From NCBI GenBank assembly GCA_022495995.1, contig JAFEMH010000759.1, forward strand, positions 372,001 through 436,000: a stretch of DNA of 64,000 bases, read 5' to 3'. Origin of the DNA: Adenophora triphylla var. japonica (taxonomy: Eukaryota; Streptophyta; Magnoliopsida; Asterales; Campanulaceae). Numbering within the stretch: position 1 is the stretch's first letter; each line of letters starts with the position of its first letter. A program made the position numbers and the translations under genes. The notes below the pieces were generated by a model, which was not told where the DNA came from, did not search any database, and saw only the letters and a list, made by a program, of their open reading frames with translations. Of the stretch, positions 1-10,873 are shown piece after piece.

Positions 1-111
1 AGTAGAACAAAATTTAAATATTAGGAAGCATTCAAAATAATGACTACATGTCCAAGCAAATTATGGAGTAAGATGTTTGCAGCCAATATACACTATGTGA
101 AAAGAGAGTCC

Positions 112-275
112 CACTACCACCATCTACTACCACCACCACCACGCACCACCACTACGTACTACCACCACCACTACCACCACCACTACTACCACTACTACCG
201 CTACTACCACCACTACTACCACTACTATTACTAATACTACTATGTATACCACCACCACTACTACTACCACTACTT
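112..275. repeat. (CAC/TAC)n trinucleotide microsatellite
   Basis: A run of imperfect CAC and TAC triplets fills this stretch. Translated on the plus strand it gives only a His/Tyr-rich peptide, so the open frame through it is a by-product of the 3-bp period and not a gene. Confidence 0.9.
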
Positions 276-564
276 AATTAATCTGAAAACAAGAAAATCC
301 CCAACTCTAATTTTTGTATCTTCTACAAACTGAAGCCACCCATTTACAAAACAGAACTTTCCTCTAATTTTTTCAATAGTAGGAAGCATTTATTGTCCAA
401 ATTATGAGATAGATGTAATATTACATAGCATGTAAGAGTAACCAAGTAAAATTGAAAAGCATAGTAGAGATGAAAAAAATGATTCTATCAATTGCAGACA
501 AATTGGACAGTGATAAGTGATGTAAAATGTAAACATTATATACAAAACATTATCTGAATTAAAA
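276..564. other. AT-rich spacer, 3' side of CACTA gene
   Basis: No gene or clear repeat seen. It lies just beyond the 3' end of the CACTA transposase gene (minus strand), so it probably holds that gene's 3' UTR and the start of the element's terminal region. No CACTA-type terminal inverted repeat could be found here; the left end of the element is probably outside the window or lost. Confidence 0.4.
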
Positions 565-1660
565 CTAAACTGATTCATTCACTACAATCTTGATCACTAT
601 CACTACAAAATTCAATTTCTTCTTCACTAGTTTCTCGTCGTCGTCTTCTTCCCCATCTTCATCATCGGACCCAGATATATACCCTTCTCCTTCCTCATCC
701 TCCACATTGTCATACTCAATTTCATTGAAAGTGACTTCCTCCCCTAGTGGACGGGTGTTTTCGGTCATTAATGCTTCATCCTCGACATTATCATTCAAGG
801 AAATAATCGGAGGTATAGGCATTTCCTCTTCTTGATAACAATCATTTAATGATGAATCAATATTTGAAGTAGACGTTTTTGCACACAATGGTATATCAAA
901 AGTGCTTCTTGCTTTGGTTTTCCATACGGCCCACCATCCGCTAGACTCTCTTCGTCGACGGGGGTAGGGGATCATATACACCTGTTGTGCTTGAGATGCA
1001 AGAATGAACACATCATCACCATTATGCCTAGAAGAATGCTTTAAGTCAACGAGATCAAAAGTGCCATGTTTTGTAATGCCTCGCTCAGCGTCCCGCCATT
1101 CACAATTGAAAAGAACTACAGAATTTCCAAAAAAGTACTCCAATTCAATAACTTCTTTCAATACGCCATAATAATCGAGATTTCCTTTGAGATTGACCCC
1201 GCTATTCCAAGTTGATTTTGTTTGGCCATATTCTTCGGTGTGGAATACGTAGCCATTGACAAAATATCCCTTATATACATTCACTCTTAAGGACGGACCG
1301 TGTGCTAATGCTTGTAATCTCGCAGCTTTTGCATCTCCACGGTTGTTCAAAATCTAAATAAAAACACATAGATAGTAAAAAACTCATACTTCAAATTCTA
1401 TTGAAAACATTGAATTAATGAATTGGCATTTACATAATTATTAAACCAGGAGGGAAATTCGTTGTCTGTCCTTATTGAAATCAATTCAGGCGCAATGTCT
1501 CCAGCCTGTTCTTCGAACATACTGCATTCAAGGAGAACATAAAGTTGCTTAATTCGTATTAAAGTTATTAGGATTAACATTACTTAATAACAAATGAAGA
1601 ATGCTTACTTCAAGTAGTCCTCGACCTTAGCACGGTTAAGGAGAATATAGAGTTTAGTCG
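565..1660 (-). pseudogene. CACTA transposase C-terminal region (DUF4216 and acidic tail)
   Basis: The open part at 565-1350 encodes a DUF4216 domain (VNGYVFHTEEYG, VVLFNCEWRDAERG, VYMIPYPRRRR) ending in a strongly acidic tail rich in Glu and Asp. This is the usual C-terminus of TNP2-type CACTA transposases. Between 1398 and 1660 two short related pieces occur, of the type LYVLLECSMFEEQ and LYILLNRAKVEDY; they look like a duplicated linker exon that joins DUF4218 to DUF4216. Splice sites were not resolved. It belongs to the same transcription unit as the part to its right. The acidic tail is read as a Ser-rich frame on the opposite strand, which I regard as a shadow. Confidence 0.75.
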
Positions 1661-1678
1661 CTTCTAATTCTTTTTTGC

Positions 1679-4211
1679 TTAGCATGCGCGTGCACTTTCT
1701 ATTGCCAAGGAATCGACCAGGAGAAGAAAAAACTGAAATTTTTCCATCAGGATCAGTGACTCCCCATCATAATTGCGTCCCACTTTAGTGAACCTTGTCT
1801 CAATGTCGGGGTGAAAATATATTGAAACAAACGACACAATTTCATCGACAATCACTGATTCAGACATAGATGCCTCAACTTTTGCTCTATTGCTCATTTT
1901 CTTTTTCAAACTCCCCAAAAATCGTTCAAATGGATACATCCATCTATACTGAACAGGTCCTCCAACTCTAGCTTCATAAGCTAGGTGAATTGGTAAATGC
2001 TCCATTGAATCAAAGAAAGATGGCGGAAATATCTTTTCAAGCTTGCATATTGTCACCACAATGCTCTATTTGAGTCTTCTCATATCCTCAACACGAAGAG
2101 TGCTGGAAGTCAATGCTATGAAGAATTCACTCAATTCTGTTAGGGCAACCCATATTTCATTAGGGAGAATGTCCCTAAATGCAATGGGTAGCAACCTATC
2201 CAATAATACGTGACAATCATGACTTTTCAACCCATATACCATCCCTTCTTCCACATTCACACAGTTGCTAATATTAGATGCATACCCATCAGGAAGTTTC
2301 AAATCTTTCAACCACTGCAGAACACGTTGCTTATCCTCTCTTGACAGAACAAAGGGAGCAACTGGTTTGAAATTTTTCCATTAACTTTAACAATGTTGAG
2401 ATCTTTACGATTGCAAATCGCTTCAAGGTCTAGCCGACCCTTGTCTGTGTCCTTCGTTGAGGCCTTAAAACCCATCACTGTATTGAAAATATTGTCAAAC
2501 ACATTTTTTTCAATATGCATGACATCAAGGTTATGTCTTATCAAGTTCGTCTTCCAATAAGGTAACTCCCAAAATATACTCTTTTTGATCCAGTTATGGT
2601 CTTTACCAAATCCGTCTGGTCTATCCTTTGAAAACAACTTTCCCCACTCGACATCAGACACCTGCTCAAAAATATCCTCGCCACTCAGACGAGGAGGGGG
2701 GCCCCGATGCTCAACTCTATTTTTGGTAAAAGCATTCTTCTGTTTACGAAATGGATGGTCACTAGGAAGAAACCGTCTGTGGCAATTAAACCAACACTGT
2801 TTCTTGTAATGCTGAAGTGTGAATGCATCTGTATTTTCCATACAATACGACAGTCTAATCTCCCATGTGTGCTCCATCCCGACATCATACCATAAACAGG
2901 AAAGTCATTAATTGTCCACATCACTGCAGCCCTCATGTTAAAATTTTGCAACTTGAAAGCATCCCATGTCTGGACACCATCATTCTACAGATGTTTGAGT
3001 TCATCCATCAGAGGTCGAAGATACACATCAATGTTTTTGCCTGGATTCGAAGGCCCGGGAATGAACAAACTCAAATACATATAAGGATCAGTCATACATA
3101 ACCACGGGGGAAGATTATACACTGTGACTATAACAGGCCAACATGAATAAGATTTTGCCCCTGGTCCAAATGGAGAAAACCCATTTGTACATATCCCCAG
3201 CCTTATGTTTCCAGGATCCGCAGCAAAATCAGGGTAAGTGGCATCAAAATGTTTCCATGCTTCATCGTCAGAAGGATGAGTCATCACACCCTCTTCACGA
3301 GGACACTCTTTGTGCCAACGCATGGCTTCTGAGCTTTCTTTCAATGCATAAATTTGTTGCAACCTGGGAATTAGCAGCATATAACGCAACTGCGCCTGAG
3401 GCACGTTTTTCTTGTGCTTGGCACTACCACGGCGTGGTGGCTTATACCTACTAAGTCCACATATTGAACATGAATCGAGGCCCTCATTTTCCTTATAAAA
3501 AAGCATGCACTGATTCTTGCAATCATCAATTTTAACATACCCAAGACCGATCTGCCCCACCAACTTTTTCGTCTCATAAAAATTGTGAACCATATTATTT
3601 TCTTCGGGTAGCATCCGTTGTCCCCATGACATGATACGATCGTAAGTAGGCTGGCTCATATTTGTATCAGCCTTGATAGTTAGAAGCTCAGTCACTTGCT
3701 CTAACACTGTAGCCTTTGCACCATGATGAATTTTCTCATTTGCAGAGTCCATTAAATCCATAAACTTCTTTGCAACAGGATTTGGTGCCTCTGTTGGATT
3801 AGGGTTCCAATCAAACTCTGGGCCAGCCGCATTTCGAACCATATCATCCAAACCGACAGACGACTCCTCTTCATCAATCAAATGTCCAGGTTCCCTTGGC
3901 GGACCACGTGATACAGTAGGATGATTGCGAACACTTGTTTCAACCACATAACGCTCCCCGTGCACTACCCATACCTTGTAACCATCAACAAACCCTGCCT
4001 CCAAAACATGTTTCTTTACCCATCCAACACTCAGATATTTTCTATTCTTACACTTTTTACAAGGACACCTAATCTTATCATCACGCATGCACTGGGGATG
4101 CTCTCTAGCAAACTTCACGAAATGTTCTAAACCTTCTAAGAATTGAGGTCTGACACCCCTTCTACCGGGATTACTACGATTATCCATCCAACTACGATCT
4201 TCTCCAGACAT
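1679..4211 (-). pseudogene. CACTA TNP2-type transposase, N-terminal and catalytic part, broken
   Basis: The likely start is the ATG at 4211 (MSGEDRSWMDNR). Residues ~8-85 form a Transpos_assoc domain with a C/H-rich cluster (CPCKKCKNRKY). A Transposase_21 catalytic region follows from about 3400 leftward (GLSRYKPPR, LIPRLQQIYA, LGICTNGFSPFG), then DVMHIEKNVFDNI near 2510, KSHDCHVLLDRLLPIAFR near 2220 and a DUF4218 region (YRWMYPFERFLGSLKK) near 1940. An in-frame TAG at 2985-2987 replaces a Trp expected in this family. Frameshifts lie near 2865, 2340-2380 and 2065. The protein would be a nuclear DNA-binding recombinase that cuts CACTA ends. No intact version can be made from this copy, although damage is light relative to the length, suggesting fairly recent inactivation. 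Confidence 0.85.
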
Positions 4212-4345
4212 AATTAACTCCTGCATTTCATAATATATTAACAATTTAGATGTAATTAACGCATTACAATTCCCTAAATTTGGATTACAAACTTAAAAGC
4301 AACAAGACACTTCATTTAGATTTAGAATTGGGGTTGGCTTCTATC

Positions 4346-5660
4346 GCACACATCTAACACATTTTTTTAATTATTAATATTTTGAATAATTTTAAATTTT
4401 AATATTTAATTCTTTGTTGTAAAGTATATCATTCCCTAGGATGAAAGGACAATTCATGTCCATTAGGTTTAGAATTGGGGTTGGCTTCTATCCCATCCCG
4501 AAATACACGTATGAATTGCAAATATCACTTTGTCTACTTGCTTTATAATCGAAAATCAAGAAATTTCGGCAACATAACCCCATGGTCTCCAAGTGCGCGA
4601 TGTAGACTAGGTCAATTAAACACTATCGATTAGAATCGACGGTGTGTAATCAACCATGTCTAGTATACACTCAGAGAACAATAGGATTAATGCAACCGAA
4701 ATATCTCAATTATCGACTATTCAAGCAATTTTAATAGACAATGATGATATTTACAAAATCATATAATCGTGCATTTCAAGACTGTCCACACAGACAATTT
4801 AAGAATCGATGACTACATGTTGACCTCAACATGATAAGTTAAAGATTTTTAAATGGGTTTCTAAGCTTTTTTGTTTCAACCGTCACAACGTCACGTCGTA
4901 ACATTAATTTTTATTCATTACCGTAAAATGCATAATTTTATAATAATGAATTAACACACACATCTATCATATTTTTTAAATTATTAATATTGTGAATAAT
5001 TTTAAATATTAATATTTAATTCTTTGTTGTAAAGTATATCATTCTCTAGGGTGAAAGGACAATTCATGTCCATTAGGTTTAGAATTGGGGTTGGCTTCTA
5101 TCCCATCCCGAAATACACGTATGAATTGCAAATATCACTTTGTCTACTTACTTTATAATCGAAAATCAAGAAATTTCGGCAGCATAACCCCATGGTCTCC
5201 AAGTGCACGACGTAGACTAGGTCAATCAAACACTATCGATTAGAATCGACAGTGTGTAATCAACCATGTCTAGTATACACTCAGAGAACAATATGATTAA
5301 TGCAACCGAAATATCTCAACTATCGACTATTCAAGCAATTTTAATAGACAATAATGATATTTACAAAATCATATAATCGTGCATTTCAAGACTGTCCACA
5401 CGGACAATTTAAGAATCGATGACTACATGTTGACCTCAACATGATAAGTTAAAGATTCTTAAACGGGTTTCTAAGCTTTTGTGTTTCAACCGTCATAACG
5501 TCACGTCGTAACATTAATTTTTATTCATTACCGTAAAATGCATAATTTTACAATAATGAATTAACATACACATCTATCATATTTTTTAAATTATTAATAT
5601 TGTGAATAATTTTAAATATTAATTCTTTGTTGTAAAATATATAATTTTACAATGATGAAT
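4346..5660. repeat. 610-bp tandem duplication inside the CACTA element
   Basis: Two near-identical copies (about 4346-4957 and 4958-5570) and a third partial copy (5571-5660) lie head to tail with a period of 610 bp. For example CTAGG at 4436 and 5046 is followed by matching sequence in each copy. The copies differ by few substitutions and a ~10-bp deletion in the third. No coding frame is evident. They lie upstream of the transposase start, in the 5' region or an intron of the gene. Confidence 0.85.
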
Positions 5661-5667
5661 TAAATTA

Positions 5668-6140
5668 ACATTTATAAACAAGATGAAAGTCGTTCTCATC
5701 CACAACTATCAAAACCCTATCTCATCTTAGACCAAGAAAGACAGAGCAAACAAGTTCTCGACTGTTTGAGCAATGAATTTTCTGTTTAATAAGAATTTTT
5801 TCCAGTTTCACTGTCCTCCTCTCTAAGGATCTTAAACATAACAACCATATTTGTAACAGTGCCTGTTTTACTCTTCACTGGTGTTATACGGTCACAAGTA
5901 AAAACAAGGTAATAGTATAACATCAGTGAAGAGAAAACAGACACTGTCACAAACATGGCTGTGATGTTTGAGATCCTTAGAGAGAAGAGGACAGTGAAAC
6001 TGGAAAAACTCTTATTAAACAGAAATTCCTTTGCTCAAACAGTGGAGAACTTATTTGCTCTATCTTTCTTGATCAAAGATGGACGGATTTTTATAGCTGT
6101 GGGTGAGAAAGGCTCTCATCTTATTTATATTTTAAGATGT
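5668..6140. repeat. Long inverted repeat made of NSE4 exon sequence
   Basis: A left arm (5668-5888) and a right arm (5916-6140) are reverse complements of each other with small indels, joined by a 27-nt spacer (5889-5915). An RNA from either strand would fold into a hairpin with about 220-bp arms. Both arms carry the same coding sequence from an NSE4-like gene, sense on the plus strand in the right arm and antisense in the left arm. This is the structure expected of a young MIRNA or siRNA hairpin locus, or of gene-fragment capture by a transposon. Confidence 0.85.
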
Positions 6141-6143
6141 TAA
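5941..6143 (+). pseudogene. NSE4-like gene fragment captured in the CACTA element
   Basis: The plus-strand frame from 5955 encodes a peptide that I recognise as the C-terminal domain of the SMC5/6 complex kleisin subunit NSE4. It has a Leu/Arg-rich segment ([17 protein letters not shown]), then the core [12 protein letters not shown], then KDGR and a GSHLI-type end. In the intact protein this domain binds the SMC5 head and acts in DNA repair. Here only about 60 residues remain, with no promoter of their own, in the right arm of an inverted repeat. The left arm has the same region on the minus strand with frameshifts ([10 protein letters not shown] is still readable). Family assignment is from memory and should be confirmed by a protein search. 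Confidence 0.7.
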
Positions 6144-7195
6144 CCACCAACGACAATACCCTACAAGCAGTGCCACTAAGAGTTTTCTTCCTAATTTTAG
6201 ACAATGATTAGGAGTCTAATTCCTTAACAATACTTCCATCCAAGTCTTCCTAATTTTAGACATTCACCCCCTCCCTCCCCCTTTGACTTTACACAAGCCA
6301 TCTAATACAAATTAAGAGTAAACAGGTTGGCGCTTGATCAAAAAGTGTGATCCGACCTAAGGTGCATCTAGGGTGCCAGGATTGATATCAGGCGCTCAAA
6401 CGTAGGCGACATACATCACCGTCCGCGATGCCGTCAATCGCCCCAAAATGGGATCTAGAACTAGTGAGGTAGTGTGCGGCAGATTATACATAACCCAATA
6501 ATTCTAATTCAAAACAACATTTTCACCAAATTAGCCCCAACTTCATAAATCTACATATACCCACATACATAAACATGGCAGCCATGAAAAAACAACTTAC
6601 ACATACCAAGTTATAGATTCTCACATATGAAATTTGAACATATATAACATATTTTATCAATTCTAACATCATATAACATTCATAAGCATCAATAATTTGA
6701 TTGAAACTCAAAACCCACACACACATACAAACCCACATACTTATATACCCACAACACACACACACACACACATAGAATAACAACATCACTTAAATTATGA
6801 AACTATAACAAAGAATCCATCATACTTCAACTCAATTTCATGGGTTTAATTTGATTTCCAAAATTCTAATTATTTTTATCAGTTACCCTACTGTATTTGC
6901 AAAATAAGAATAAAAGAATAAAATGATATTGTACACATATCACACAAAACTCAGAAGGATTACGAAATAATATATACCACATAAGAAACTTTCTATCATA
7001 ACAAAATTCAAACATGAACAATACATGTTATGGTGAAGACAATATAAAGCAACAATTTCGAGACGATAAGAGCAGTCAATCTCTAATTGACAGAGGGATA
7101 AACTCAAAAAACCAAACCCTAACACTACATAGTTCAGAAATCTAATTGACAGAAGGATAAACTCAAAAAACCAACCGTAACACTACACAGTTTAG
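6144..7195 (-). other. CACTA 5' region, probable intron
   Basis: AT-rich DNA between the NSE4 hairpin and the GA-rich exon. It includes a short AC/AT-rich stretch at 6710-6770 and a GC-richer block at 6325-6480. A splice-donor-like CAG-GTAC on the minus strand at 7200-7210 marks its right border, so it is probably the first intron or leader of the transposase transcript. No conserved coding sequence seen. Confidence 0.4.
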
Positions 7196-7540
7196 AAAGT
7201 ACCTGCAGAAATTAGAAAGGAATCGGCGGCGAATGGCGACTCTGAACGGCTGTGACCAATGAGAGAGAGAGAAAGTGAGAGAGAGAGAAAAATCGAGTGA
7301 GAGAGAAAAATCGAGTGAGAGAGAGAAAGCGATTGAGAGAGAGAAAGCGAGCTTACCGGCGACGGTGACGGCGAACGGCGAACGGCGAATGGAAAGGCTA
7401 GACGGCGACGGCGTTGTTCTGAACGGCTGTGACTAATGAGATAGAGAGAAAGTGAGAGAGAGAAATCGAGTGAGAGAGAGAGAAAGCGATTGACAGAGAG
7501 AAAGCGAGCTTACCGGCGACGGCGACGGCGTTGTTCAGAC
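7196..7540 (-). promoter_or_regulatory. Duplicated GA-rich 5' exon region of the CACTA gene
   Basis: Two diverged copies (about 7236-7380 and 7415-7525) each contain GAACGGCTGTGAC, long GAGAGA tracts and GCGACGG repeats. On the minus strand each ends in GCCGGTAAGC, a good plant splice donor, and a third donor (CAG-GTACTT) follows at about 7205. On the minus strand the tracts read as CT-rich leaders, as in plant 5' UTRs. I infer alternative first exons of the transposase gene. Confidence 0.5.
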
Positions 7541-7627
7541 TAGGGTTCGTGTTCTTTGCGTATTATATTTGAGACTGAGGAAGGCATAATTAAAATGGGG
7601 AAGTTTTCAATTTATATAGGGCTTTGT

Positions 7628-7652
7628 TACCGACGGACGAGGTCCATCAGTA
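7628..7652. repeat. CACTA subterminal palindrome
   Basis: TACCGACGGAC (7628-7638) faces GTCCATCAGTA (7642-7652) across a 3-nt loop with two mismatches. This ACCGACGGAC-type inverted repeat is typical of subterminal transposase-binding repeats in plant CACTA elements. The terminal repeat that should follow is replaced by the Ogre LTR at 7655. Confidence 0.6.
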
Positions 7653-7654
7653 TT

Positions 7655-9414
7655 TGTAAGTGCTCCAATTTGAGCTTGTTAGAATTTTCGTTAGAAAATT
7701 AACGAAAGTTATAACATTTCCAACAATTCCTAACTATCCTAACATTTCTAACAAAGTAAGGGTAAAATGGGCATTGTTATTTAAGGTTAAACCTTAAAAA
7801 GAATCTCAAAAAAGAAAAACAAATGAAGAAAACCAAATATAGCAATGCTTTGGAAACATAATACGTGAGTCAATTTGAATTTTGAAAAAGATTATTCCTT
7901 GTGTCCAAAGCACAGAAGTGCAATTAATGAACAGGTGCACGCGACGGATCCATCCGCGCGGACATGTTTGTATTTTCGGGAGGGCTATAAATTGAGCCCT
8001 CCGGTCACGTAAATAAGAAGGAAGAACACAATAGCAACGAAGTTACGGCGAAATATAGAGAGAAAACAGTGAGAATTCTCAAGAATTGTCACCTTTTTCT
8101 TTCCAATCTTTCCCAACTCATACTCATCCACTCACTCTCATATTAAAGCCCTAAACACTCATACACTCAAGCCAAACACTCAAGAACACAAGGAAGATTG
8201 GTAAACCCTCTTCTTCCTAACCCTAAATCTCATCCATGCATGCATCTTCAAACTACAAAATGTAGTTCTTTCATCTTCTTTCTCTAGATCTAAGAAGATC
8301 ACCATGGAAGACCATCTCCATGGATGATCTTCTACAAAGATCAACATTATTTTCAAAGCTTTTCTTGTTTACTTGCAAAAATGCACTTTCAAAAACCCTA
8401 AAAAACCATTTTCAAGCACTAAATCTTGATTTCAAAGGGTAAAATCCCCCTCCCCAAGCAAATGAAATGCTTAGTCCTAATGTACCCCAAGGATGGTTTG
8501 GTATAGTTGATTCACCACTAAAATGTCTAGTGATCACTAACCAAAACCTAGGGAAATGGGGACAAGCATGGATGCAAAACCCCCCTTAAAATCATATTTT
8601 CTTTCTTGAGAAGTTGCTGTCCAGTAGCAAATTTCTCAGACCTCAGTCCATGGTCTTAATTTTTGGACACAGATGAACTTGGAATTTGGTGTTGACTACA
8701 AAACACTTTTTGTAGCCAACATCCAGAGCTTTCCAGACATATTTTTACCTTATTTTTTGGGTGAGTAAAACTCCTCTTTTCAATTTTTCTTTCAGAGGCT
8801 AGTTCATCACCTTCTGGGAATCCAGATCTCATATCTGAGGTTTCCAGAAGGTTTTGACCCCTCAAATCTTCTCCAAAATGGAAATTTCTTTCACACAAAG
8901 TTTATTCGAGGAGTCTAGAGAAACTTTCATTCTCTGAGTTCATCCAGATTATGAAGTTTTAGGACCCTTGAATCTATTTCAAAATCAGGTGTCTGCTGCC
9001 ATTTTCTTCTGGCAGAAGTGACTTCTCAACTTCAAAAGGTTTTTTGAGTACCAAATCTCAAACCAAAAATTCTCCAAAAATCATGGGATCAGTTTAAAGT
9101 CTTAAAAAAAGACATCCCAATTTTTACTTTTTCCAGTTTCAACTTATTTTGGCCAAAACACACACACACACACACACACAAATGATTTTCAGCTTGGAAG
9201 ACTCGTTTTACGAGGCGCGTCCTGTGCACACTAACGTCCTTCCCGACGCGTAACATGACCTCCGAACCTAAATCTCTGATCTCGGGCTTTTTTCAAAGTT
9301 TTGCCCTTCAAAATTAAAATGGCGTGGCGACTCCGTTTTTTCCGGTTTTATTTGGTTTTTCAAAGAAACGCAAAAATCGAATTTTTCCCGCGAAAAAGGC
9401 AACACATCGTTACG
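7655..9414 (+). repeat. 5' LTR of the Ogre-like element
   Basis: It matches 25034-26783 nearly base for base from about 8040 on, with more differences in the first 400 bp. The ends TGTAA and TTAC(A) form a short inverted repeat. The base next to the interior differs by one transition at each LTR (G at 9414, C at 25034). It has a TATA box at 7985-7993, a pyrimidine-rich leader and a (CA)n tract at about 9160-9181. Confidence 0.85.
7953..8002 (+). promoter_or_regulatory. LTR core promoter: TCCGCGCGGA palindrome and TATA hairpin
   Basis: The 10-bp palindrome TCCGCGCGGA (7953-7962) is followed 22 nt later by the TATA box CTATAAATT. The TATA box sits in the loop of a perfect 8-bp inverted repeat, GGAGGGCT (7979-7986) and AGCCCTCC (7995-8002). 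The same arrangement is kept in the 3' LTR (25331-25380). The palindrome also occurs on the antisense side of the element at 19733 and 23064. Confidence 0.6.
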
Positions 9415-9415
9415 G

Positions 9416-9434
9416 TGGCGACTCCTACTGGGAC
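9416..9434 (+). other. Primer binding site, tRNA-Arg-like
   Basis: TGGCGACTCC followed by TACTGGGAC lies two bases after the 5' LTR. It closely resembles the tRNA-Arg-complementary site reported for Ogre-type elements, with a one-base insertion. It fixes the element as plus-strand. Confidence 0.55.
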
Positions 9435-10873
9435 TAAGCTTTTTAATAAAAAATGGTATTCGGTATATTGGTGGAAACCACTAAATTTCCCGTTATCGCC
9501 TCCTAACACGAGTCGGGGATAAATTGTGGTCTAACAATCCCACGTACCGGTATCACCGTTTTCAAAAAAAAAAAGCTTTTGAGGGTCAAGCTTCCGTCCC
9601 GGTTTTGAAAATCATTTTTGTGTGTGTGTTGATTTTTTGCACAGTTTTCATGTTGTTTTGGCCGCCTCGGAGAAAGTCAAAATGTTGACTGTCGGAATAA
9701 TGTCCCTAACTGTCGGAATTTTCATGCTTTCGTGCTTATGTGCTCATAAAAAAAATTTCAAAAAAAAAAGATTTTCAAAAAAAAAAAAGAAAATTTCCAA
9801 AAAAAAATCATGCATCATATTTTTAAGACACATAAAAAAAATCTCTATTTTACTCGTAAAAGAATATAGATCGCTTGCACACTACGCGCACGTGACCGTA
9901 CACTGCACACTACGTCCTTAACCGGGAAATCCTTGTCGCGGTCCGTTTGGTCTTATTACGCCTCTCGGATGAGCACGGGACTACCCAAGCATCCCACGGA
10001 GCCTCGTGTCGACCATGCACTTGTCCGTGACACACTTTGTCAGAGACCGGTTGGTTTTTAGTGCTCGGGTCGTGCTGCGCCCCCGTCCGTGTATAGACCT
10101 TTCCTTTCAAGCCTTTGTCGGCATACCGACTCAATATCTCTCGGGTCCCTAATCGGTCGAAGTTCCGCCGGTTTTCCGCCGCAGACTTTGACCAAGATAT
10201 TGACCGGCGCCTTGACTTCGGCTCGACCGGCACAAATTATACACCGACTCCCCAAAGATTGACACTGAGTCATCAAGGATTAACGGTTATTCCATGCCTA
10301 ATTACGGCTTAACTGACGATAAGTCAAGATCAATAGCGGACATTTATCAGTCCAAATCATGCCGACTTTTCGTCGAGCCCTCGGACACGATCTTGACTTT
10401 AACGTCAGCTTTGTCCGTAATTTACATCGAATGCTCGTTAAGACTCGATTACCCGCCAGACTTCTAGGATCACTTTTCTTTCGGTCGGTGGGACCCGCTT
10501 GCCCTATAGGACCCTCGCCCGGGGCTGTCCACCCTGGGAGGTCGAAATACAGGTGGAATACGAGGGGCTTATAGACGTAGTGACGGGCCCACCGATCCAG
10601 AATCAGAGTAGTTTGCGAAAAAGAAGAGCAATCTTTTCCAACCGATTAGGTTAATAAAACATGTTTTAAGTAAACGTGAACAAATAACTGCATGTTGCAT
10701 GAGCCAAAAGCCCAAACACCTACCCTCTTTCCATTCCCAGACATCTGAACCTTCATGTCCTTTCCCCCGCAGCTCCGCACAAAGCTTGGTTTCGGGCACC
10801 GGTCACCGTTTGATCACTGGGAAGAGTCAAGCGCATCGTCGCCTTCGCCGTTTGTTCCAACTCCGGTTTCGAA
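9435..10873 (+). other. Ogre leader region
   Basis: Non-coding leader between the primer binding site and gag. It contains A-tracts (9559-9570, 9750-9850) and a GC-richer block from 9900 on. Open frames of up to ~107 codons occur on both strands but show no recognisable domain. Ogre elements are known for a long leader and an extra ORF before gag; I could not identify that ORF. Confidence 0.4.

Larger units (their letters stand above)
565..7654 (-). mobile_element. CACTA (En/Spm-type) DNA transposon, right end lost
   Basis: A class II transposon read on the minus strand. It is recognised by a TNP2-type transposase gene with the order Transpos_assoc, Transposase_21, DUF4218, DUF4216, all typical of plant CACTA elements. 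It also has a subterminal imperfect palindrome at 7628-7652 built on TACCGACGGAC, like the subterminal repeats that bind CACTA transposases. The right terminal CACTA repeat is missing because an Ogre LTR begins at 7655; the left terminus was not found. Inside are a 610-bp tandem duplication, an inverted repeat made from an NSE4 gene fragment and a duplicated GA-rich 5' exon. The transposase has nonsense and frameshift mutations, so this copy is not autonomous. Confidence 0.85.

Noticed and set aside
590..835. Ser-rich plus-strand frame opposite the CACTA C-terminus
   Set aside because: It is the shadow of the acidic Glu/Asp tail coded on the minus strand.
6523..6789. Cys/Val-rich minus-strand frame of 88 codons
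   Set aside because: It results from an AC-rich microsatellite; it has no promoter or similarity.
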